A program made the position numbers and the translations under genes. Shown here piece by piece: positions 57,210 through 64,000 of a stretch of DNA of 64,000 nt. Source of the DNA: Shinella zoogloeoides (GTDB lineage Bacteria > Pseudomonadota > Alphaproteobacteria > Rhizobiales > Rhizobiaceae); the NCBI RefSeq assembly GCF_022682305.1, contig NZ_CP093528.1, positions 2,989,501-3,053,500 on the forward strand, given 5' to 3'. Numbering within the stretch: the first letter of the stretch is position 1; each line of letters opens with the position of its first letter. The notes below the pieces were generated by a model. It was given only the letters and a program-made list of their open reading frames with translations, ran no database searches and was not told where the DNA came from.

Positions 57210-57461
57210 GAAAGCTTCCGAAGACGAGCCGGACGGGTGAGAAGCTCGACTGCCGTTTCGTTGGCCACGGGAAGAAACCGGAAAAATCCCCGCATTCTCC
57301 ATCTCCGTCGCGTCCGGTTGACACGGCCCGCCTTCTCTTGGCAAACCTAAAGGCGGGTGGATTGTTCCGTGAAAGTTTTGGGGGTTGCGTCGTGCGCGGC
57401 GGAACCGGCAGGGCCTCAAGGGCATTCATGCCGAGCATAGCCCCCTCGCATGGACCGACAT

Positions 57462-59234
57462 ATGACCCTTGAGCAGACCTCCGCCTTCATCGTCATCGGG
57501 TTGATGATGGCGGCGTTCATCTGGGGAAGGTTCCGCTACGATCTCGTCGCCTGCTGTTCGCTGATTCTGGCGCTCGCCGTCGGCATCGTGCCTTTCGACA
57601 GGGCGTTTTCAGGATTTTCCGACGATATCGTCATCATCGTCGGCAGCGCCCTGATGGTGAGCGCGGCCGTCGCCCGCTCCGGCATCGTCAATCTCGCGGT
57701 CAAGCGCTTCTTCCCGAACCTCACCTCCGGGCGCAGCCAGCTCGCGCTGCTGCTGGTCTCGGTCGCGGTTCTCTCGGCCTTCATCAAGAATATCGGCGCG
57801 CTCGCCATCATGATGCCGCTCGCCTTCCAGTTCGCCCGCAAATCCGGCACGCCCGCCTCAAAATTCCTGATGCCGATGGCCTTCGCCGCCCTCCTCGGCG
57901 GCCTGATGACCCAGATCGGCACCTCGCCCAACATCGTCGTCTCGCGCCTTCGCCAGGAAATCACCGGCGAGAGCTTCACCATGTTCGACTTCACACCTGT
58001 CGGCGCGACGCTGACGGTGTGCGGCATCCTCTTCCTGCTGCTGTTCAACCGCATCGTGCCGGAACGCACCAACAAGAACGCCAGCATCGAGGAATCGCTG
58101 GAGGCGGCCGCCTATTCCTCCGACGCCACGGTGCTGGACGGCTCGCCCGCCATCGGCAAGTCTCTCAACGAGGTCCTGCGCAACGGCGACGGCGACGTCA
58201 TCGCGACCTCCATCATCCGCGGCCATGTCCACTTGACCCCGCTGCCGGACGTGCGCCTGCTGGAAGACGATACGATCCTGATGGAAGGCACGGCCGGCGC
58301 GCTCGACAAGGTCGTCTCCGCCGCCGGCCTCACGCTCTCCGGCCGGCCGATCCGTGCCGGGCGCGGAGAGGCCGGCGAGATCAGCGCCATCGAGGCCGTC
58401 GTCGGCAACGAATCCCGCCTCATCGACATTTCCGCCCGCTCCATCGCGCTGTTCCATTCCTACGGCATCAACCTGCTCGCCGTCAGCCGGCAGGGCCAGC
58501 GCCTGCGCGAAAAGCTCTCCGAGGTGCGCCTTCGCCCCGGTGACGTGATCGTGGTGCAAGGCAACAACCGCACGCTGCCGACTCTGCTGCCCGAACTCGG
58601 CCTGCTGCCCCTCGCCCAGCGCGAAATCCTGCTCGGCGCGCCGCGCAAGGCGATCATCCCGGTTCTGGTGCTGATCGCGGCCATGGCCTCCACTGCGCTC
58701 GGCCTCGTGCCGGTCGCGACAGGCTTCTTCGCCGCTGCAGTCGCCATGGTGCTGTTCCGCGCCGTGCCGCTGCGCGAGGCCTATGCGGCGCTGGACGGGC
58801 CGATCCTCGTGATGCTCGCCGCGCTCATCCCCGTTTCCGACAGCCTGCGCACGACGGGCGCGAGCGAACTCATCGCCGGCTGGCTCGGCGCCATCGCGGT
58901 GCACCTGCCTCCCTTCGGCGCGCTGGCGCTCATTCTGCTGACCGCCATGGCGGTGACACCCTTCCTCAACAATGCCGCGACGGTGCTTGTGATGGCGCCC
59001 ATCGCCGCGAGTTTCGCAAGCGCGCTGCACTACAAGCCGGAGGCCTTCCTGATGGCCGTGGCGATCGGCGCGGGCTGCGACTTCCTCACCCCCGTCGGCC
59101 ACCAGTGCAACACGCTGGTCATGGGCCCGGGCGGCTACAAATTCGCCGACTATCCGCGCGTCGGCCTGCCGCTTTCGTTCCTCATCGTCATCGTCAGCGT
59201 GCCGGCGCTGCTCGCCGTCTGGCCGGTGCAGTAG
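57462..59234 (+). CDS. SLC13-type transporter with TrkA-C domains
   Basis: About 590 residues, a CitT/SLC13-like anion carrier. Two transmembrane blocks (about residues 5-185 and 395-590) flank a soluble part (200-380) made of two RCK/TrkA-C domains (GKSLNEVLRNGDGDVIATSIIRG and AVSRQGQRLREKLSEVRLRPGDVIVVQG). The motif IGTSPNIVVS and C-terminal GAGCDFLTPVGHQCNTLVMGPGGYKF are family hallmarks. Such proteins import sulfate, dicarboxylates or similar; the ion is not predictable. Start ATG 57462 is chosen by homolog length; ATG 57450 is also in frame. No regulator adjacent. Confidence 0.9.
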   Translation: MTLEQTSAFIVIGLMMAAFIWGRFRYDLVACCSLILALAVGIVPFDRAFSGFSDDIVIIVGSALMVSAAVARSGIVNLAVKRFFPNLTSGRSQLALLLVSVAVLSAFIKNIGALAIMMPLAFQFARKSGTPASKFLMPMAFAALLGGLMTQIGTSPNIVVSRLRQEITGESFTMFDFTPVGATLTVCGILFLLLFNRIVPERTNKNASIEESLEAAAYSSDATVLDGSPAIGKSLNEVLRNGDGDVIATSIIRGHVHLTPLPDVRLLEDDTILMEGTAGALDKVVSAAGLTLSGRPIRAGRGEAGEISAIEAVVGNESRLIDISARSIALFHSYGINLLAVSRQGQRLREKLSEVRLRPGDVIVVQGNNRTLPTLLPELGLLPLAQREILLGAPRKAIIPVLVLIAAMASTALGLVPVATGFFAAAVAMVLFRAVPLREAYAALDGPILVMLAALIPVSDSLRTTGASELIAGWLGAIAVHLPPFGALALILLTAMAVTPFLNNAATVLVMAPIAASFASALHYKPEAFLMAVAIGAGCDFLTPVGHQCNTLVMGPGGYKFADYPRVGLPLSFLIVIVSVPALLAVWPVQ

Positions 59235-59368
59235 GCGGAGCCTGAGTTTTTCTTGACGCGCCGGGCTGAATATGGTCTCACCCAGCCCAATGGATAGCCT
59301 TTTGCCGCCATTCGAAACGGCGAGAAACCGGGCTCTCCCCTCCTGAAATGTCAAGACAGGCCCAACCC

Positions 59369-60826
59369 ATGAGCACTTCCGGCGTTCGCGTCCGCATCGC
59401 ACCCTCTCCGACCGGCGAGCCGCATGTCGGCACCGCCTATATCGCGCTGTTCAACTACCTCTTCGCCAAGAAGAACAACGGCACCTTCATCCTGCGCATC
59501 GAGGATACGGACGCCACGCGTTCGACGCCGGAATTCGAGCAGAAGGTGCTGGACGCGCTGAAATGGTGTGGCCTGGAATGGTCGGAAGGCCCTGATATCG
59601 GCGGCCCCTACGGTCCCTACCGCCAGTCCGACCGCAAGGACATCTATCGTCCCTATGTCGACAAGATCGTCGCGAACGGCCACGGCTTCAAGTGTTTCTG
59701 CACGCCCGAGCGGCTGGAGCAGATGCGCGAGGCGCAGCGCGCCGCCGGCAAGCCGCCGAAATACGACGGCCTGTGCCTCCACCTTTCCGCCGAGGAAGTG
59801 ACGAAGCGCGTCGACGCCGGCGAGCCGCATGTCGTGCGCATGAAGATCCCGGCCGAGGGCTCGTGCAAGTTCGTCGACGGCGTCTACGGCCCGGTGGAGA
59901 TTCCGTGGGATGCGGTCGACATGCAGGTCCTGCTGAAGGCCGACGGCATGCCGACCTACCACATGGCGAACGTGGTCGACGACCACATGATGAAGATCAC
60001 CCATGTGGCGCGCGGCGAGGAATGGCTCGCCTCGGTGCCCAAGCACATCCTCATCTATCAATATCTCGGCCTCGAGCCGCCGGTCTTCATGCACCTGTCG
60101 CTGATGCGCAATCACGACAAGTCGAAACTCTCGAAACGCAAGAACCCGACCTCGATCTCCTACTATTCGGCGCTCGGCTACCTGCCGGAAGCGCTGATGA
60201 ACTTCCTCGGCCTGTTCTTCATCCAGATATCCGAAGGCGAAGAACTGCTGACCATGGATCAGCTCGCCGAAAAGTTCGACCCGGAGAACCTTTCCAAGGC
60301 CGGTGCGATCTTCGACATCCAGAAGCTCGACTGGCTGAACGGCCGGTGGCTGCGCGAGCAGCTCACGGAAGAAGACTTCATGCAGCGCGTGCTGGAATGG
60401 GCGATGGAGAACAACCGCATCCGCGACGGCCTGAAGCTGTCGCAGTCGCGCATCTCCAAGCTCGGCGAGCTGCCGGACCTTGCCGGCTTCCTGCTGAAGT
60501 CGGACCTCGGCCTGACGCCGGAAGCCTTCGCCAAGGTGAAGTCGACGCCGGAAGAGATTCTGGAAGTGCTGAACCAGGTGCAGCCGGACCTCGAAAAGAT
60601 GCCGGAATGGACCGTCGAGAGCATCGAGGCGGAACTGCGCGCCAGCGCCGACCGGCTCGGCAAGAAGCTCAAGGTCGTGGTGGCCCCGCTCTTCGTCGCC
60701 GTCTCCGGCTCGTCGCGCTCGCTGCCGCTCTTCGACTCGATGGCCATCCTCGGCCGCTCCGTCGTGCGCCAGCGCCTGAAGGTCGCCGCGCAGGTCGTGG
60801 CCTCCATGGTCGGCAGCGGAAAGTAA
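59369..60826 (+). CDS. gltX: glutamyl-tRNA synthetase
   Basis: 485-residue class I synthetase. The HIGH-type motif is RIAPSPTGEPHVGTAY (about 6-21) and the KMSKS-type motif DKSKLSKRKNP (about residues 252-262). FCTPERLEQM carries cysteine of the zinc region. ATG 59369 has AGG at correct distance; ATG 59348 adds seven unrelated residues. Rhizobia often have a second gltX elsewhere. It is followed 13 bases on by lysS, forming a translation operon. Confidence 0.96.
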   Translation: MSTSGVRVRIAPSPTGEPHVGTAYIALFNYLFAKKNNGTFILRIEDTDATRSTPEFEQKVLDALKWCGLEWSEGPDIGGPYGPYRQSDRKDIYRPYVDKIVANGHGFKCFCTPERLEQMREAQRAAGKPPKYDGLCLHLSAEEVTKRVDAGEPHVVRMKIPAEGSCKFVDGVYGPVEIPWDAVDMQVLLKADGMPTYHMANVVDDHMMKITHVARGEEWLASVPKHILIYQYLGLEPPVFMHLSLMRNHDKSKLSKRKNPTSISYYSALGYLPEALMNFLGLFFIQISEGEELLTMDQLAEKFDPENLSKAGAIFDIQKLDWLNGRWLREQLTEEDFMQRVLEWAMENNRIRDGLKLSQSRISKLGELPDLAGFLLKSDLGLTPEAFAKVKSTPEEILEVLNQVQPDLEKMPEWTVESIEAELRASADRLGKKLKVVVAPLFVAVSGSSRSLPLFDSMAILGRSVVRQRLKVAAQVVASMVGSGK

Positions 60827-60839
60827 GGAACGAACAAGA

Positions 60840-62333
60840 ATGAACGACAAGACAGAAACCGCCCTCTCCTCCGACCCGACGGAAGTCCGCCGCCAGAAGC
60901 TCGCCCAGCTGCGCGAAACGATCGGCGATGTCTATCCGGCGCATTTCCACCGCACGATGACCAATGCGGAGCTTGCGGAAAAGTACGAGGGCCTGGAGCT
61001 CGACACGGAGAGCGGCGACATCGTGACCGTCGCCGGCCGCGTCTATTCCTCGCGCAATTCCGGCATGTTCATGGATATCCATGACGCCTCGGGCAAGATC
61101 CAGATCTTCAGCCACAAGGACACGACGCCGGAGGAGGCCCGCAACCTGCTGCCGATGATCGACCTCGGCGACATCATTGGCGTGACCGGCGCGGTGCGCC
61201 GCACCAAGCGCGGCGAACTGACGATCAATGCCCATGAGATCGTCATGCTGACGAAGTCGCTTCTTCCCATGCCGGAGAAGTGGAATGGCATTGCCGACAT
61301 CGAGATCCGCTATCGCAAGCGCCACCTCGATATCATGAGCAACGAAGAGTCCAAGCTTCGCTTCCAGCAGCGCTCGAAGATCGTTTCCGGCATCCGCCGC
61401 TTCATGGAGAACGACGGCTTCATGGAAGTCGAGACTCCCATGCTGCATTCGGTCTATGGCGGCGCGACGGCCGAGCCCTTCAAGACGCACCACAACACGC
61501 TGAAGCTGGACATGTTCCTGCGCATCGCGCCGGAACTGTTCCTCAAGCGCACGCTGGTCTCCGGCCTCACCGACAAGGTATTCGAGATCAACCGCAACTT
61601 CCGTAACGAGGGCGTGTCGACCCGGCACAATCCCGAATTCACGATGATGGAGTGCTACTGGGCCTATGCCGACTACGAGGACATCATGGACCTCGTGGAA
61701 CGCCTCTTCGCCGAGCTTGCGGTGAAGATCCACGGCTCGACGGAATTCGCCTATGGCGACAAGGAAATCTCCTTCAAGGGCCCGTTCAAGCGCGTGCCGA
61801 TGCCCGATGCGGTGAAGGAAGTAACCGGCATCGACTTCCTCGCCATCAAGACGGACGAGGAAGCCCGCGCCGCCGCCAAGGCTGCCGGCTTCGAGATCGA
61901 GAAGGACTGGACCTGGGGCGAATGCCTAGCCTTCATCTTCGAGGAGAAGGTCGAGCCGACGCTGATCCAGCCGAGCCACGTCACGCATTTCCCGAAGGAC
62001 ATCTCGCCCTTCGCCAAGGAAGTGCCTGGCGAGCCGCGCCTCGTCGAGCGTTTCGAGACCTATTGCAACACCTGGGAACTCGGCAACGCCTTCTCCGAGC
62101 TGAACGACCCGGAAGAGCAGCGTGCCCGGATGGTCGAGCAGCTCGAGCAGGCCCATGCCCGCGGCGAGAAGGCCAAGCAGCTCGATGACGAATTCCTCGA
62201 CGCCATCGACCAGGGCATGCCGCCTGCCGGCGGCCTCGGCATCGGCGTCGATCGCCTGATCATGCTCTTGACCAACGCACCGTCGATCCGCGACGTCATC
62301 CTCTTCCCGGCACGCCGGGCGAAGGCGGACTGA
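60840..62333 (+). CDS. lysS: lysyl-tRNA synthetase, class II
   Basis: 497 residues with the class II layout: OB-fold tRNA anticodon domain (about 50-150, GRVYSSRNSGMFMDIHDASGKIQIF), motif 1 RRFMENDGFMEVETPML, motif 2 FRNEGVSTRHNPEFTMMECYWAY, and motif 3 GIGVDRLIMLLT near the end. Ends with the strong terminator at 62361. The gene is in tandem with gltX, both synthetases under one promoter upstream of 59369. Confidence 0.96.
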   Translation: MNDKTETALSSDPTEVRRQKLAQLRETIGDVYPAHFHRTMTNAELAEKYEGLELDTESGDIVTVAGRVYSSRNSGMFMDIHDASGKIQIFSHKDTTPEEARNLLPMIDLGDIIGVTGAVRRTKRGELTINAHEIVMLTKSLLPMPEKWNGIADIEIRYRKRHLDIMSNEESKLRFQQRSKIVSGIRRFMENDGFMEVETPMLHSVYGGATAEPFKTHHNTLKLDMFLRIAPELFLKRTLVSGLTDKVFEINRNFRNEGVSTRHNPEFTMMECYWAYADYEDIMDLVERLFAELAVKIHGSTEFAYGDKEISFKGPFKRVPMPDAVKEVTGIDFLAIKTDEEARAAAKAAGFEIEKDWTWGECLAFIFEEKVEPTLIQPSHVTHFPKDISPFAKEVPGEPRLVERFETYCNTWELGNAFSELNDPEEQRARMVEQLEQAHARGEKAKQLDDEFLDAIDQGMPPAGGLGIGVDRLIMLLTNAPSIRDVILFPARRAKAD

Positions 62334-62360
62334 GGGTTTCCCCTTTCGGTCGAAAAATCG

Positions 62361-62396
62361 AAGCCCCCGCTACCGGCCGGTAGCGGGGGCTTTTCC
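62361..62396. terminator. terminator of gltX-lysS and of gbcB
   Basis: Sixteen-base perfect inverted repeat (62361-62376 with 62377-62392) followed by TTTT on the plus strand and preceded by a run of A that gives T on the minus strand. Lies between convergent lysS and gbcB stops. Confidence 0.9.
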
Positions 62397-62398
62397 GT

Positions 62399-63496
62399 TC
62401 AAGCCTCGATCTGCACATCCCCGATGGGCCGCGAGCAGCAGGCAAGGATGTAGCCTTCATCGATCTCGTCATCGAGGATGCCGCCATTGTGGCGCATGTC
62501 CACCTCGCCCGAAACCTTCATCACCCGGCAGGTGCCGCAGAGACCGCCCTCGCAGGCCGCGCCGATTCGCACGCCGGCGGAACGGGCCGTCTGCAGGATC
62601 GTCTGGCCGGGCGGACACTTGGCCTCCTTGCCGGCCATGGTGAAGGTGACGGTGGCGACGGCGTCGGCCTCCTGCTCGCCCGCACCGGCACGGATGGCGA
62701 TCTCCTCCGGCGCAGGCGCGGCGGCCGGCTGGAAGCTTTCCTCGTGGTAGCGGTCCATGTCAAAGCCGCAGACCTTCAGCATGTCGCGCACGCCGCGCAT
62801 GAACGGCTCGGGACCGCAGCAGAAGACGGTGCGCTCGCGGAAATCGGGCGCGAGCAGCGAGAGGCGGGCGGCGTCGATGCGGCCCGTGAGTCCATGCCAG
62901 CCGTCGCGCGGGTTGCGGCCCTCGACGACGAAGCCGAGCGCGAGGTTCGGCATATGGGCGGCGAGGCATTCGAGTTCGGCCTTGAACAGAATATCCTCGG
63001 GCTGGCGGGCGCAGGTGATGAAGGCCACGCTGGATTGCGGGGCGCAATCCGCCATCCAGCGTGTCATCGACATCATCGGCGTGACGCCGGAGCCGGCCGA
63101 GATGAAGAGGTATTTTTCCGCCGGATAGCGCACGAAGGAGAAATCGCCGAGCGGACCGAACGCCTTCAGCCTCATGCCGGGACGCAGGTTCTCGAACATC
63201 CAGCGGGTGCCGATGGAATTTTTCTGCGCCTTCACCGTCACGGAGACGGCGAAGGGGCGCGAAGGCGTCGAGGAGAGCGTATAGGTGCGCATGACCGGCT
63301 CATCCACAGAGACCGGCAGCTCCAGCGTGACGAACTGTCCCGGCAGATACCGGAACCAGTTCTTCTGGTCGGAGCGGAACGTGAAGGTCATCACGTCCGC
63401 CGTCTCCACGGTGGCGGCGATGCATTCCAGGAGATTGTGCCGGTCGTGCCAGGGATGAAGTTCGTCGAAATGGTGGAAGGAACCTGCCGCCGTCAT
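62399..63496 (-). CDS. gbcB: glycine betaine demethylase reductase subunit
   Basis: 365-residue flavo-iron-sulfur reductase passing electrons from NAD(P)H to the Rieske oxygenase. Order: FAD domain (RTYTLSS, about 71-77), NAD domain (SAGSGVTPMMSMTRWM and CCGPEPFM), C-terminal 2Fe-2S ferredoxin with CEGGLCGTC and LACC. The protein resembles GbcB of betaine catabolism and hybrid-cluster-type reductases; the neighbour (GbcA end, one base upstream of its ATG) supports GbcB. The pathway converts glycine betaine to dimethylglycine, then sarcosine, the substrate of SoxBDAG. Confidence 0.9.
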   Translation of the reverse strand: MTAAGSFHHFDELHPWHDRHNLLECIAATVETADVMTFTFRSDQKNWFRYLPGQFVTLELPVSVDEPVMRTYTLSSTPSRPFAVSVTVKAQKNSIGTRWMFENLRPGMRLKAFGPLGDFSFVRYPAEKYLFISAGSGVTPMMSMTRWMADCAPQSSVAFITCARQPEDILFKAELECLAAHMPNLALGFVVEGRNPRDGWHGLTGRIDAARLSLLAPDFRERTVFCCGPEPFMRGVRDMLKVCGFDMDRYHEESFQPAAAPAPEEIAIRAGAGEQEADAVATVTFTMAGKEAKCPPGQTILQTARSAGVRIGAACEGGLCGTCRVMKVSGEVDMRHNGGILDDEIDEGYILACCSRPIGDVQIEA

Positions 63497-63497
63497 G

Positions 63498-64000
<503 letters not shown>

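Noticed and set aside
57318..57346. TTGACA as a promoter of the SLC13 gene
   Set aside because: No acceptable -10 at 16-18 bases downstream; the start position is itself uncertain.
59253..59276. TTGACG followed by TATGGT as a gltX promoter
   Set aside because: The spacing between the two boxes is about 12 bases, far from 16-18; no other -10 fits.

Overview
The window is a GC-rich chromosomal segment of an alphaproteobacterium, most likely Rhizobiaceae (Shinella/Ensifer/Rhizobium/Agrobacterium group). Evidence: the glgB-glgC-glgA-pgm-glgX order, soxB-soxD-soxA-soxG sarcosine oxidase genes, a GH1 enzyme very like Agrobacterium Abg beta-glucosidase, an aa3-oxidase subunit IV of the alphaproteobacterial type, RIME-like and other rhizobial intergenic palindromes, and a full CtrA-type box. 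I saw no tRNA or rRNA gene, insertion sequence, prophage, CRISPR array or replication origin. Coding density is high and most genes fit well-known families.

Layout. 1-7.7 kb: glycogen operon (glgB cut by the left edge, glgC, glgA, pgm, glgX), then a MaoC hydratase. 8.3-13.9 kb, minus strand: sarcosine oxidase operon soxB-(small exported protein)-soxD-soxA-soxG, ending at a strong hairpin. 14.2-17 kb: rpsU, a TPR lipoprotein, cytochrome oxidase subunit IV and a FeeM-like acyltransferase with a CtrA box in front. 17.1-23.7 kb: a membrane GGDEF/EAL protein, a class I amidotransferase, a small inhibitor-like protein, a 2-hydroxyacid dehydrogenase, and LacI and MarR regulators. 23.8-28.2 kb: creatininase-like hydrolase, CobW metallochaperone plus WD40 protein, glyoxalase-superfamily protein, GNAT. 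28.3-35.7 kb: ornithine/lysine decarboxylase with a speF-like leader, LysR, DUF1007/NicO metal exporter, GNAT, DUF533 protein, KDPG aldolase, CYTH protein.

35.8-51.5 kb is a sugar-use region: TrhO, Abg-like beta-glucosidase, a Gfo/Idh/MocA dehydrogenase with a sugar isomerase, a CUT2 ABC transporter with a divergent LacI repressor, a globin-coupled chemoreceptor, and the xylR-xylB-xylA operon. Several of these units have their own distinct perfect or near-perfect palindromic operator. 51.5-64 kb: Tat-exported phosphoesterase, EmrAB efflux pump with divergent TetR and two matching operators, TerC, an SLC13-type transporter, the gltX-lysS pair, and gbcB plus the end of gbcA.

Functional links: GbcAB (right edge) starts glycine betaine demethylation and SoxBDAG (8-14 kb) finishes it at sarcosine. 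XylAB, the glucosidase and the ABC importer feed sugars to central metabolism, and the glg operon stores glucose. I did not find a clearly new multi-gene system. The best leads are an exported protein translationally coupled inside the sox operon, genes whose stop codons lie inside palindromic repeats, a CtrA box on an acyltransferase gene, and a set of well-defined LacI/TetR operators, one with no regulator nearby.
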